A stretch of 64,000 bases of DNA. It comes from Flavobacterium phragmitis (GTDB lineage: Bacteria; Bacteroidota; Bacteroidia; Flavobacteriales; Flavobacteriaceae). Positions within the stretch are counted from its first letter, which is position 1. Every line of letters begins with the position of its first letter. Below are positions 13,623-23,941 of the stretch, piece by piece. Below the pieces are notes generated by a model. That model saw only the letters and a program-made list of their open reading frames with translations, made no database searches and had not been told where the DNA came from. A program made the translations under genes and the position numbers. The DNA lies in NCBI RefSeq assembly GCF_900112575.1, contig NZ_FOMH01000017.1:1-64000 (forward strand), written 5' to 3'.

Positions 13623-15902
13623 ATGAAAAACCGGATAAAAGCCTATTCATTTTTAACATTGATCATCTTTGCAAATGGATATGCACAAAACAAGAAACAC
13701 ATGGATTACAAAAGACCAATTGAAGAACGCATTTCATTCCTGATTAAAGAAATGACATTAGAGGAAAAAGTAGGTCAGATGAATCAGTACAATGGTTCTT
13801 GGGATGTTACGGGACCAAAACCAGAATCTGGTTCTAATGAAGAAAAATACAACAATATAAAAAAAGGGTGGGTTGGTTCTATGTTAACAGTTCGTGGTGT
13901 GAAGGAAGTAAGGGCAGTGCAAAAAATTGCCGTTGAAGAAACACGTCTTGGGATTCCATTACTTTTTGGCTTTGATGTTATCCATGGCTACAAAACCCTC
14001 AGTCCTATTCCACTTGCAGAAGCGGCAAGCTGGGATTTGGAAGCCATTAAAAATTCAGCTCGAGTAGCTGCTCTCGAAGCATCTGCATCGGGGTTAAACT
14101 GGACTTTTGCTCCAAATGTTGATATCACTAACGATGCTAGATGGGGAAGAGTTATGGAGGGCGCTGGCGAAGATCCCTATTTAGGAAGTAAAATTGCAAC
14201 GGCAAGAGTTAAAGGTTTTCAAGGCGAGCACTTTGACAATACCTCAATTATAGCTTGTGCGAAGCATTTTGCTGCTTATGGTTTTGTAGAAGCTGGCCGA
14301 GAATACAATAGCGTAGATATGAGTAATTCAAAATTGTACAATACAGTATTACCACCTTTTAAAGCAACAGTCGATGCTGGGATTCGCACCTTTATGAATT
14401 CATTCAACACCTTAAATGGCATACCTGCAACGGGAAATGTTTTTTTGCAGAGAGATATTTTAAAAGGCGCATGGGGATTTAAAGGATTTGTAGTTTCTGA
14501 TTGGGCTTCTATCGCAGAAATGATTACACACGGTTACGCAGCCAATGGTGCTGATGCTGCCAGAAAAGCTGTTGTTGCTGGTTCGGATATGGATATGGAA
14601 TCAAATGTTTATGTGACAGAATTGGTTAAATTAGCCAAAAAAGGCACTGTAAAAGAAAGTCTAATTGATGATGCTGTACGCAGAATTCTTAGAGTAAAAT
14701 TTGAATTAGGCTTATTTGACGATCCTTATAAATATTGTGATGAAGCTCGTGAAAAATCAAATATTGGCAATAAAGCAAATAATGAAGATGTGTTGGACAT
14801 GGCTAAAAAATCTATTGTTTTATTAAAAAATGATAAAAATCTTTTGCCTTTGAAAAAATCAGGTGCTAAAATAGCATTGATCGGTGCTTTGGCAAATGAT
14901 AAAAACAGTCCATTAGGCAGTTGGAGAATTGCTGCCGATGATAATACGGCAGTTTCAGTTTTGGAAGGAATGCAGCAATATAAAAATAATGTATTAGTTT
15001 ATGAGCAAGGAACAGATGTCGCTTTAAATAAACAATCATTTCTAGACGAAGTAAAAATTAATTCAACCGATTTTTCTGGGTTTGAAGCGGCAAAAAAAAT
15101 AGCAAAAGAGGCAGATGTTGTTGTAATGGTTTTGGGAGAAATTGGCTTTCAAAGCGGCGAAGGACGTAGCAGAACCGAATTGGACTTACCTGGAAATCAA
15201 CAGCAGTTGCTAGAGGAAGTTTACAAAGTAAATCCAAATATTGTTTTGGTTTTAAATAACGGACGTCCATTAGCTTTACCTTGGGCTGCAGAACACATTC
15301 CTGCTATTGTTGAGGCCTGGCAGTTGGGAACACAGTCTGGAAATGCTATTGCGCAGGTTTTATACGGAGATTATAATCCAAGTGGTAAACTGCCAATGTC
15401 ATTTCCTAGAAATGTAGGCCAATGTCCTATTTATTATAATTTGTACAATACTGGAAGACCAACAGATAAAGATAATAACGTATTTTGGTCTCATTATTCA
15501 GATGTTGAAAAAACACCGCTGTATCCTTTTGGTTACGGATTAAGTTATACATCTTTCGCATATAAAAATTTAAAAATAGCAAAACCTTCTTTTCAAAAAG
15601 GAGAAAAAATTGAAGTTTCTGTTGACGTTACAAATACAGGAAATTTTGACGGAAAAGAAATTGTTCAGCTGTATATAAACGATCCTGTCGCAAGTCTGGT
15701 AAGACCAATAAAAGAACTAAAAGCTTTTGAGCTTATAGAGCTGAAAAAAGGAGAAACCAAAACCATCCACTTTGTATTGTCAGATGAAGCACTTGGTTTT
15801 TATGATAATGATGGTAAATTTTTAGTAGAATCAGGTCTCTTCAACATCATGGTTGGCTGGAATTCAAACGAAGGATTATCCTCTAAATTTGAACTAAAAT
15901 AA
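13623..15902 (+). CDS. bglX: GH3 beta-glucosidase (BglX-like), periplasmic
   Basis: The 759-residue protein has a signal peptide (MKNRIKAYSFLTLIIFANGY, then AQ). The GH3 N-terminal barrel follows, with FGFDVIHGYKT, the substrate-binding KHFAAYG and the nucleophile Asp293 in GFVVSDWASI. The alpha/beta sandwich domain carries GEGRSRTELDLPG, where the acid/base Glu is expected. A fibronectin-III-like C-terminal domain (about 670-759) completes the full BglX length. It removes terminal beta-linked glucose (or xylose) from oligosaccharides in the periplasm. It stands at the head of the PUL, before the hybrid sensor gene, and should finish breakdown of fragments imported by the SusC/SusD pair downstream. 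Confidence 0.92.
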   Translation: MKNRIKAYSFLTLIIFANGYAQNKKHMDYKRPIEERISFLIKEMTLEEKVGQMNQYNGSWDVTGPKPESGSNEEKYNNIKKGWVGSMLTVRGVKEVRAVQKIAVEETRLGIPLLFGFDVIHGYKTLSPIPLAEAASWDLEAIKNSARVAALEASASGLNWTFAPNVDITNDARWGRVMEGAGEDPYLGSKIATARVKGFQGEHFDNTSIIACAKHFAAYGFVEAGREYNSVDMSNSKLYNTVLPPFKATVDAGIRTFMNSFNTLNGIPATGNVFLQRDILKGAWGFKGFVVSDWASIAEMITHGYAANGADAARKAVVAGSDMDMESNVYVTELVKLAKKGTVKESLIDDAVRRILRVKFELGLFDDPYKYCDEAREKSNIGNKANNEDVLDMAKKSIVLLKNDKNLLPLKKSGAKIALIGALANDKNSPLGSWRIAADDNTAVSVLEGMQQYKNNVLVYEQGTDVALNKQSFLDEVKINSTDFSGFEAAKKIAKEADVVVMVLGEIGFQSGEGRSRTELDLPGNQQQLLEEVYKVNPNIVLVLNNGRPLALPWAAEHIPAIVEAWQLGTQSGNAIAQVLYGDYNPSGKLPMSFPRNVGQCPIYYNLYNTGRPTDKDNNVFWSHYSDVEKTPLYPFGYGLSYTSFAYKNLKIAKPSFQKGEKIEVSVDVTNTGNFDGKEIVQLYINDPVASLVRPIKELKAFELIELKKGETKTIHFVLSDEALGFYDNDGKFLVESGLFNIMVGWNSNEGLSSKFELK

Positions 15903-15957
15903 ATCTTAAGAATAAAAAAAACATAAATTCTATAAAGAATAGTTTTTTTATCTTCTA

Positions 15958-16006
15958 TCCTGAGTACAATAATTCCTTTTATAGGTTATTAATTGTACTC
16001 AGGATT
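15958..16006. repeat. Perfect 14-bp inverted repeat between GH3 and the sensor gene
   Basis: ATCCTGAGTACAAT (15958-15971) is followed after 21 bases by ATTGTACTCAGGAT (15993-16006). It could form a terminator stem for the GH3 transcript (only TTTT-poor sequence follows) or an operator. It lies 125 bases before the sensor start. Confidence 0.5.
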
Positions 16007-16131
16007 TTGGCAATATGTCAAATTTGAACAAAAAAAATTAAGTCTTCTGTTTAGTTTTATTAATATTGTTTCTTATATCCTGAAAATTTCATTTTTAAAA
16101 TATACTGGATAACCTATACTGTTACATCTAA

Positions 16132-19100
16132 ATGAAAAATATTACCTACCTCCTACTATGCTTTTTGAGCGTCATAAACTGCTTGTTCGCTCAAGGTAAA
16201 TTTGATAATTACCAGTTTAGAAGCATTCAGGAAACTACTTCAAAAAGGGCTGTTTCTTCCATCATCCAAGATAATAATGGATTTATATGGATAGGCACAA
16301 ACGGAAGCGGTTTATACCGATACGACGGCGTTAATTATTTTAGTTATAAGTATGACAAAAAACCTGGTTCTGTAAACAGCAACTTTATTTATGCCACTTT
16401 CATTGATTCAAAAAATAATCTTTGGGTGGGTACTGATGAAGGTTTATGTTTGTATAACAGGGATTTAGATAATTTTACTAGAATCAATATTGAAGATGTA
16501 ATCACAAAGGGATACAGTGAACCAATTACTATAAAAACAATCATTGAAGACAATAATGGTAATTTATTCCTTGGCGCTTACGGCTTTGGATTGTTCAAAC
16601 TTAATATGAAAACTTTAAAAGTTTCTTTAGTGCAGTCAAAAGTTTTGGACAAACCCAATTTTCTAATAAAGTCATCCGTAAAAAGTAAGTCAGGAATTAT
16701 TTATTTAGGAACCAGCTATGGTCTTTTAGAAATTGATCTAAACGGAAAAGTAAAGCAGGTTTACAAAGATAAATTTAAGAGAGAACCTCTGTTAGACGAT
16801 ATAGAAAATCTTGTTACAGATAAATTTGGATATATATGGCTGGGAACAACAGAAAACGGACTGATAAAAATTAAACCCGAAACAGATAATTATCAATTTG
16901 AGAATTTTGCTATAACCAAAAACAAAATTTTATCGATTGTACAAAGTAGTCTTGATTATATTGTATGTGGCACCGAAAATGACGGATTATTGGTTGTAAA
17001 TTATAAGGGACAAGTACTTAGAAAATACCTGCATAGCAAATACAATAATTTCAGTTTAAAATCTAATTCTGTCTGGTCTCTATATGAAGACAAAGAAAAA
17101 CGACTTTGGTTAGGATATTTCAATAAAGGTCTTGGTGTTTTTGACAAACCTAACAATAAATTCAATTCGCTTGAATCACTTGCAAACAACGATAATTCTT
17201 TACAGACCAGCTATGTAACTTCTGTTGTAAAAGATAAAAAGGGTAATTTACTAATTAGCAATGAAGGTGGCGGACTTGATATTTATAATTTAAGTGATAA
17301 AAGCTACATCCACGTAAACAAGACAAATCAAAATTATTATTCTGGTTTGGACGCCGTTGACATTCAGACCATCTTTATAGACAGCAGACAAAATATCTGG
17401 ATCGGAAGCTGGGATCGTGGCATTTACTTTTTGAAAAATGGAACAAACCGATTTATTAACTATAATACTTCAAATACAACAGGATTAAAATCAAATCGGA
17501 TTTTCAGTTTTTCAGAAGACTCAAAAGGCAGAATCTGGATTGGAACTTTTATAAAAGGACTTCATTATTTTGATAATAAAACCAGTACTTTTATTCATTG
17601 CAACACCAGACCGTTTACAGATAATGCTCTAGACAACGCTTTTATTCGTAAGGTTTTTGTAGACTCCGATAATATTTTATGGGTAGGAACAATCTTAGGA
17701 TTGTATCAGGTCAATTTAAAAGACGAATTGAATTTTAAAGTAACAAAAATGCGCGATGCGATGTTCAGCGGCATAAACAACCACAACAGCATCCAGACTA
17801 TTTTGTCTATTTATGAATCTAATGATAAAACAATTTGGATAGGAACTGATGGGCAAGGACTATTTAGTTATAACAAAAAAAATAAAACATTTTCGAATTA
17901 TGATGATTATCCGGGCTTTAAGGAGAAATCCGTTCGTGCTATAATTTCTGACAATAATGGCTCTTTATGGGTAAGCGGAGGGTCTGGTTTGACAAAAATC
18001 GACTTTAAAAACAACAAAAGCACCAGCTTTAACAAAGATGATGGTCTTATTGATAATGATTTTAATAACAATGCTGTTTTTAAAGATGGAAATGGAGATT
18101 TATATTTTGGCGGTTATGAAGGCGTAAATTATTTTAATCCCAGCGAGATTAAAAAATCAGAAAAAGCACCACGCTTATATTTCAGTGATTTTAAATTATT
18201 CAATCGATCTGTCAAACCAAATGAAGAGGGTTCTCCTTTGACCAAAGTAATTTCTCAAACTCAGGAAATTACGCTCAACTATACGCAATCGGTTTTTACG
18301 ATTGAATATGTGGGAATTAACTATAATTATTCTAAAAAAAATCAATACGCTTATTATCTAGAAGGTTTTGAAAAAGACTGGAATTACGCGGGAAATAACA
18401 GAACCGCAACATATACCAATCTTGCGCCGGGCAATTATACTTTTAAAGTAAAGTCAGCAAATGCAGATGGTTCCTGGAGCAACAAACAATTAGAATTGAA
18501 AATAAAAATACTACCTCCGTGGTGGAAAACCATTTGGGCTTATTTAATATATACCGCTATTTTAATTTTTCTAATTAGATATGTCAATAAGATTTATCAA
18601 AATCGCTTTAAAGCAAAACAGGCCATCCTCTTAGAAAAAGAAAAAACGATTCAGTTAGAGAAATTAAACAATAAAAAATTACAGTTTTTTACCAATATCT
18701 CACATGAATTCAGAACGCCATTAACGTTGATAATCAATCCTTTGGAGGATATTTTAAGAAGTAAAAATTTATCTCCAGAAATACACAATAAACTTAAAAT
18801 CGTACATAAGAGCTCTGACAGGCTTTCGAGACTAATTAATGAGCTCATGGATTTTAATAAATTAGAATTCAACAAAATTTCGCTTCAAGCAAAAAAAATT
18901 GAGATTGTCGCTTTTACAGAAGGAATTATTGCTTATTTCAACGAGGAAGCCGCCACCAGAAATATCACGGTTAATTTTGAATCAATACCAGATGAACTTG
19001 AAGATTGGCTTGATCCTAAAATGCTGGAAAAAATACTTTTTAATATTATTTCCAACGCATTCAAATTTACGCCCGACAATGGTTTGATAACTATTCGTAT

Positions 19101-20283
19101 AGCTGCTTTAGAAGATGATAATTCCCTGATTATTTCTGGAGAAAAAGTACCTTCATTTTCCATAACCATTACAGATACAGGATCTGGAATTCGCAAGAAA
19201 GATTTGAATAAAATTTTTGACCGGTTTTATCAGCTCAACAACGTAAACAAAGATTATTATGGCAGCACTGGAATTGGTTTAGAGGTTGTAAAACAATTTG
19301 TTGAACTGCATAAAGGAAAAATAGAGGTTGAAAGTGAAGTTGGTAAAGGCACAAAATTTACAGTACTATTTCCTTTAGGGAATTCTTTTTATAAAAAAAG
19401 TGAAATAGTTAACGAGGTCTTTACAATAGAAAAAAACAAAAATCATTTCTTAACTGAATCTGTCAACAAAATAGATGATGCTGAACCTAAAGATCTAAAA
19501 AACAATAATTCCGATCTTGATTCTTCAAAATCATATACGGTTTTAGTTGTGGAAGATAATCCAGAATTGCGAAATTATTTAAAACAGGAACTAAGTAAAT
19601 CATACAAAGTTATTACAGCTGAAAATGGCAAAAAGGGTTATAACCTTGCCGTTCAAAAATTGCCAGATTTAATCATTACGGATGTTATTATGCCAGTTAT
19701 GGATGGATTAGAGCTATGTAAAAACATAAAAGGAGATTTAAAAACAAGCCATATTCCTCTGTTAATGCTTTCAGCAAAAGCAATGGTAAAAGATCGATTA
19801 GAAGGTATAGATTCCGGTGCCGATATGTATTTAAGCAAACCATTTGAATTGGATATTTTAAAATCCAGTCTTGCTCAGCTTATTACAAGCAGACAAATCA
19901 TGTTTAAGAAGTTCTACAGTGGCATAACCAGACAGGGGAAAGAAAAAACAACTTCACTGGATAATGAATTCATTCAAAAAATCCTGCACTTCATTACTGA
20001 AAATATCAGCGAACCCGAACTGTCCGTGGAACTTTTATCTTCTAAAATATTTTTGAGCAGAAGCCAGCTTTACAGAAAAATAAAGACACTCACTGGAATA
20101 TCAGTCAATGAATTTATTAGAAATGTAAGATTGGAAAAAGCAAAACAGCTTATAGAACAGGGAAATAACAACATCAATGAAATCAGCTATAAAGTAGGTT
20201 TTACTTCTCCCTCCTATTTTGCTAAATGTTATAAAATTAAATATGGGCATTTGCCTACTCAAGAAAAAAGGATAAAAGAATAA
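16132..20283 (+). CDS. Hybrid two-component system sensor/regulator (HTCS) for the beta-glycan PUL
   Basis: The 1383-residue protein combines a full signalling chain. After a signal peptide, residues about 25-690 contain many reg_prop propeller repeats (for example GFIWIGTNGSGLYRYDG). A Y_Y_Y domain (about 700-790) and one membrane segment (about 796-820) follow. The kinase has its phospho-acceptor His858 in NISHEFRTPLT, then an ATPase domain (DTGSGIRKKD, GSTGIGLEVV). The receiver has Asp1184 in IITDVIMPVMDG. An AraC-type helix-turn-helix ends the protein. It senses a glycan fragment in the periplasm and switches on the adjacent susC-type operon. The ligand is not readable but should be the PUL substrate. 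Confidence 0.93.
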   Translation: MKNITYLLLCFLSVINCLFAQGKFDNYQFRSIQETTSKRAVSSIIQDNNGFIWIGTNGSGLYRYDGVNYFSYKYDKKPGSVNSNFIYATFIDSKNNLWVGTDEGLCLYNRDLDNFTRINIEDVITKGYSEPITIKTIIEDNNGNLFLGAYGFGLFKLNMKTLKVSLVQSKVLDKPNFLIKSSVKSKSGIIYLGTSYGLLEIDLNGKVKQVYKDKFKREPLLDDIENLVTDKFGYIWLGTTENGLIKIKPETDNYQFENFAITKNKILSIVQSSLDYIVCGTENDGLLVVNYKGQVLRKYLHSKYNNFSLKSNSVWSLYEDKEKRLWLGYFNKGLGVFDKPNNKFNSLESLANNDNSLQTSYVTSVVKDKKGNLLISNEGGGLDIYNLSDKSYIHVNKTNQNYYSGLDAVDIQTIFIDSRQNIWIGSWDRGIYFLKNGTNRFINYNTSNTTGLKSNRIFSFSEDSKGRIWIGTFIKGLHYFDNKTSTFIHCNTRPFTDNALDNAFIRKVFVDSDNILWVGTILGLYQVNLKDELNFKVTKMRDAMFSGINNHNSIQTILSIYESNDKTIWIGTDGQGLFSYNKKNKTFSNYDDYPGFKEKSVRAIISDNNGSLWVSGGSGLTKIDFKNNKSTSFNKDDGLIDNDFNNNAVFKDGNGDLYFGGYEGVNYFNPSEIKKSEKAPRLYFSDFKLFNRSVKPNEEGSPLTKVISQTQEITLNYTQSVFTIEYVGINYNYSKKNQYAYYLEGFEKDWNYAGNNRTATYTNLAPGNYTFKVKSANADGSWSNKQLELKIKILPPWWKTIWAYLIYTAILIFLIRYVNKIYQNRFKAKQAILLEKEKTIQLEKLNNKKLQFFTNISHEFRTPLTLIINPLEDILRSKNLSPEIHNKLKIVHKSSDRLSRLINELMDFNKLEFNKISLQAKKIEIVAFTEGIIAYFNEEAATRNITVNFESIPDELEDWLDPKMLEKILFNIISNAFKFTPDNGLITIRIAALEDDNSLIISGEKVPSFSITITDTGSGIRKKDLNKIFDRFYQLNNVNKDYYGSTGIGLEVVKQFVELHKGKIEVESEVGKGTKFTVLFPLGNSFYKKSEIVNEVFTIEKNKNHFLTESVNKIDDAEPKDLKNNNSDLDSSKSYTVLVVEDNPELRNYLKQELSKSYKVITAENGKKGYNLAVQKLPDLIITDVIMPVMDGLELCKNIKGDLKTSHIPLLMLSAKAMVKDRLEGIDSGADMYLSKPFELDILKSSLAQLITSRQIMFKKFYSGITRQGKEKTTSLDNEFIQKILHFITENISEPELSVELLSSKIFLSRSQLYRKIKTLTGISVNEFIRNVRLEKAKQLIEQGNNNINEISYKVGFTSPSYFAKCYKIKYGHLPTQEKRIKE

Positions 20284-20317
20284 AATGTCAAACAATTGAC
20301 AGAAATATAACTTAAAT

Positions 20318-20400
20318 ATAAAAAGAGCTTCGATCTAATTAGACTGCATCCAAAAAGTTAGAAACTATTTGGGAGCAGTTCAAAGAGGCTCTTTTTTTTG
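20318..20400 (+). terminator. Structured element ending in a T-run, after the sensor gene
   Basis: AAAAGAGC (about 20321-20328) pairs with GCTCTTTT just before a run of eight Ts. Inside lies a second stem: GACTGCATCCAAA pairs with TTTGGGAGCAGTT at 11 of 13 positions. The ~80-nt two-layer structure may be an elaborate terminator or a small RNA between the sensor and susC genes. Confidence 0.45.
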
Positions 20401-20776
20401 CGTCTATTTCTTAAAAAGCATTTTTTTCAACTTCATAAAAAAATCAACATATAAAAAATATTCCCTTATTTTTTTAAACAAACACTATTTTTTAAGTAAA
20501 AATTTTAGCAAAAACTCAGTCTTAATTTTTGACAGTTAAGGGTGCTAATTTACTAATTATAGGGTATCAACTGTTCTTTTTGCATCATTTGTTGCAGAAT
20601 ATGCTTCATCTATTCTACAATAGCATACCGCTACATTTTACTTTCGTTAAGAAATATTTAAGAAAAAAGCTTTCTTGTTATAAACTCAAAAAATCAACTA
20701 ACAGAAGACTCGAATTATTAAATGTTTTAACAAAACTTAACACTAATTATTTAAGTAAACTAACAACCAAATTTTT
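20401..20776 (+). promoter_or_regulatory. Upstream region and long leader of the susC gene
   Basis: No gene is supported here. A promoter-like TAATTTTTG at 20523-20531 would start transcription near 20538 and give a leader of about 240 bases. The HTCS DNA-binding site is expected just upstream, but I cannot define it. An open frame through 20529-20795 has no recognisable protein character. Confidence 0.3.
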
Positions 20777-23700
20777 ATGCAGAAAAGAACATTAAAAAAA
20801 CTATTGTGTTTAATAGTATGTATGTGGGGAAATTTTTTCTACGCTCAAACTGTTAAGGGTAAAGTAACATCTGGCGGTGCCAACCTCCCTGGTGTTAGTG
20901 TAATAGTACAGGGAACAAAAAACGGAACGGTTACCGATTTTGACGGTAGTTTTGTATTAAACGATGTAGAACCAAAAGCAATGTTGCTTTTTAGTTATGT
21001 AGGATACAAAAATCTATCACTGCCCGCAGATACAAAATCAGTGATGCAGGTAGTAATGGTAAGCGACCTTGAAAAATTAAATGAAGTTGTTGTAATAGGA
21101 TACGGAACATCAAAAAGAAAAGATATTAATGGAGCCGTTTCTTCTATTAAAGCTTCCGAAATTCAGGACAAACCTTTTACATCTATCGATCAAGCTCTTG
21201 TTGGAAAAGCCGCAGGTGTAAATGTTACTCAAAATTCAGGGACTCCGGGAGGAGGAATTTCTGTTCAAATTAGAGGAATTACTTCTATTAATGGGAATGA
21301 ACCTTTATATGTTATTGACGGAACACCAGTTTTTGCGGATAAAAACAACGATACTTTTTCATTCAGTGCTTTAGGTGGAGGAAATGGACAAACTAAAAAT
21401 TCAGCTTTGTCTGGTTTGAATATTTCAGATATTGAAACGATTGACATCTTAAAAGATGCATCGGCAACAGCCATATATGGTGCAAACGGGGCAAATGGTG
21501 TAGTTTTAATTACAACTAAAAAAGGAAAAAAAGGAAAGTCAAAATTCGCATACGAAACCTATTTAGGAACTCAGGAAATAAGAAATACAGTTGATGTTTT
21601 AAACCTGCCGGAGTATGCCGCTTATCAGGCAAAAATTTACAAATTAAATGGCGAGCCTGTTCCTTATCAATATCAAAAACCTAATTTATTAGGAAATGGA
21701 ACCAACTGGCAGGATGAACTTTTCCGAACTGCTACCATGTACAACCATCAGCTATCATTTTCTGGCGAAAAAGATGGAACACGTTATTATACCTCTTTGA
21801 ACTATTTTGATCAGGAAGGGATTGTTTTGAATTCAGATTTCAACAGATTATCAATGCGGTTAAATGTTGATTCTAATGTGAAATCATGGCTGAAAATTGG
21901 CAACAACCTATCTGTAAGTAAATCGTCCCAGCAAGTGGTACGTAATGATGACAGAGGAGGTTTAGTAATGAATGCCTTAAGACAATCACCAGAATTACCG
22001 GTTAGATCTCCCGACGGTTCTTATGCTGGCCCAACAAGCGGTTTAGGATCTTCGGCAAATGAGGCTACTAATCCAATCGCTTTATCAGAATATAATAATT
22101 CAACTACAGAAAGATTTAAAATAAACGGAAATCTATTTGCCGATTTTACGCTGATCAAAGGATTAGTTTTTAGAACTGAATTAGGCTACGATTTGAATTT
22201 TGCGAAAAGCAGCACTTTTGCACCTAAATATACTTTAGGAAATGTAACCGAGCTTTTAAACAAATCATTCAAACAGCAGGATCAAAGCTACTATTGGAAC
22301 ATCAAAAATTATTTAACCTACAATAAAACAATCAACCAGAAACACAATTTTACTTTCTTATTAGGTCAGGAAGCACAAGAAAGTCGCTATGAATATTTAA
22401 GCGGTTATAGATCTGGTGAATTTTTAAGCAAAAATTTCACGAATTTAAATATTGGAGATATTGACACTGCGGTAAACGGAAATGGTTCTGGAAGATGGTC
22501 AATGACCTCCTATATTTCACGATTAAATTACAGCTTTTCAGACAGATATTCTTTCTCTGCTTCTATAAGAGCTGACGCTTCATCAAACTTTGGGCCCAAC
22601 AACAAATGGGGTTATTTTCCTTCATTCTCTGGAGGATGGACAGTTAGCAACGAAAAGTTTTTTGAGCCTCTGTCAAACAGTATAAATTACTTGAAATTTA
22701 GAGCAGGTTATGGTACGGTTGGAAATCAAAATATTCCAGCAAACAGATATCAGACCATTCTATCATTGCTTTCATCTCCTTTTGGAGGCGTTTCGCCAAC
22801 AATCGACAATTTAGGAAACCCTGATATCAAATGGGAGTCACTAAAATCCTTTAACACCGGTTTTGAATTAGCAATGCTTAATAACAGAGTAAAAATAGAT
22901 TTTGATTATTATGTTAAAAATTCATCCGATTTCTTGACTAAACAAATTAATGACGAATCAAATCAAAGCGCGCTCAATTATTACCTGAATACTGGAGAAA
23001 TTGTAACAAAGGGAATCGAACTTACTTTAAATACAAGAAATATTGCAACAGAAAATTTCACATGGGACAGCACCATTATTTTTTCAAAATACAATAATGA
23101 GCTTACTCGTTTTCAAGGCGAAGGAAAATCTTTATTAGGAAAAGTACAATTCGACTTATACAACGTTACCAGAACTACAGAAGGACAACCAGTAGGACAG
23201 TTTTACGGATATGTAACGGATGGTTTGTTTAAAAATGCTGCCGAATTAGCTGCAGGGCCTGTTCAGGAAGCAGGAACAGGAATTGGCGATATCCGTTTTA
23301 AGGATCTTAACGGTGATGGGAAAATTGACAGTAAAGACCAGACGGCAATTGGAGATGCTATTCCCGATTTTACTTATGCTGTTACCAATAACTTTAAATA
23401 TAAAAACTTTAATCTCGGAATTGTTTTAACAGGAAGCCAAGGCAACCAAATCTATAATTTTACACGTCACTATATAGACGGAATTTATCCAGGATTTGGA
23501 GACCGATTTGGAAATGTCAGCACTCAGGCAATCCATGCTTTTGAACCTGGTATAAACGAAAATACAGACGTTCCTAGAATTACCCTTAACGATCCAAATG
23601 GAAACGGAAGAATCTCAGATCGTTTTGTTGAAGATGGTTCTTATTTAAGAATTCAAAATGTATCGTTGAGCTATGATTTACCAAGCAAGATATTTGAGAA

Positions 23701-23881
23701 CTCTTTTATATCTAAAGTAAGATTGTATATAAATGTTCAAAATCTATACACGTTTACAAAATATACTGGTTTTGATCCTGCATTAGGAAATTTAGATCAG
23801 AATATAACCCTAAGCGGTATTGATTTAGGGCGCTATCCTGTACCAAGAACAACTTCTGTAGGAGTGAATTTAGAATTCTAA
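20777..23881 (+). CDS. SusC-like TonB-dependent outer-membrane transporter (beta-glycan PUL)
   Basis: The 1034-residue protein starts with a signal peptide (MQKRTLKKLLCLIVCMWGNF, then FYAQ). It has the CarboxypepD_reg-like N-terminal domain (GKVTSGGANLPGVSVIVQGT), the linker NEVVVIGYG and a plug domain containing PLYVIDGTPVF and DILKDASATAIYG, then a beta-barrel ending in a terminal aromatic (LEF). It imports oligosaccharides across the outer membrane together with its SusD-like partner, which starts 60 bases downstream. It lacks an N-terminal STN domain, so it is a classical nutrient SusC and not an anti-sigma-signalling one, in line with control by the neighbouring HTCS. Confidence 0.95.
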   Translation: MQKRTLKKLLCLIVCMWGNFFYAQTVKGKVTSGGANLPGVSVIVQGTKNGTVTDFDGSFVLNDVEPKAMLLFSYVGYKNLSLPADTKSVMQVVMVSDLEKLNEVVVIGYGTSKRKDINGAVSSIKASEIQDKPFTSIDQALVGKAAGVNVTQNSGTPGGGISVQIRGITSINGNEPLYVIDGTPVFADKNNDTFSFSALGGGNGQTKNSALSGLNISDIETIDILKDASATAIYGANGANGVVLITTKKGKKGKSKFAYETYLGTQEIRNTVDVLNLPEYAAYQAKIYKLNGEPVPYQYQKPNLLGNGTNWQDELFRTATMYNHQLSFSGEKDGTRYYTSLNYFDQEGIVLNSDFNRLSMRLNVDSNVKSWLKIGNNLSVSKSSQQVVRNDDRGGLVMNALRQSPELPVRSPDGSYAGPTSGLGSSANEATNPIALSEYNNSTTERFKINGNLFADFTLIKGLVFRTELGYDLNFAKSSTFAPKYTLGNVTELLNKSFKQQDQSYYWNIKNYLTYNKTINQKHNFTFLLGQEAQESRYEYLSGYRSGEFLSKNFTNLNIGDIDTAVNGNGSGRWSMTSYISRLNYSFSDRYSFSASIRADASSNFGPNNKWGYFPSFSGGWTVSNEKFFEPLSNSINYLKFRAGYGTVGNQNIPANRYQTILSLLSSPFGGVSPTIDNLGNPDIKWESLKSFNTGFELAMLNNRVKIDFDYYVKNSSDFLTKQINDESNQSALNYYLNTGEIVTKGIELTLNTRNIATENFTWDSTIIFSKYNNELTRFQGEGKSLLGKVQFDLYNVTRTTEGQPVGQFYGYVTDGLFKNAAELAAGPVQEAGTGIGDIRFKDLNGDGKIDSKDQTAIGDAIPDFTYAVTNNFKYKNFNLGIVLTGSQGNQIYNFTRHYIDGIYPGFGDRFGNVSTQAIHAFEPGINENTDVPRITLNDPNGNGRISDRFVEDGSYLRIQNVSLSYDLPSKIFENSFISKVRLYINVQNLYTFTKYTGFDPALGNLDQNITLSGIDLGRYPVPRTTSVGVNLEF

Positions 23882-23941
23882 GACTGATAAAAAAACACAT
23901 TTAATTTAATGATTCACGATCGTTAACATAAAAAAATAGTT

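Noticed and set aside
20529..20795. Open plus-strand frame in the susC leader
   Set aside because: It overlaps the susC start in another frame and has no protein-like features; the region is better explained as promoter and leader.
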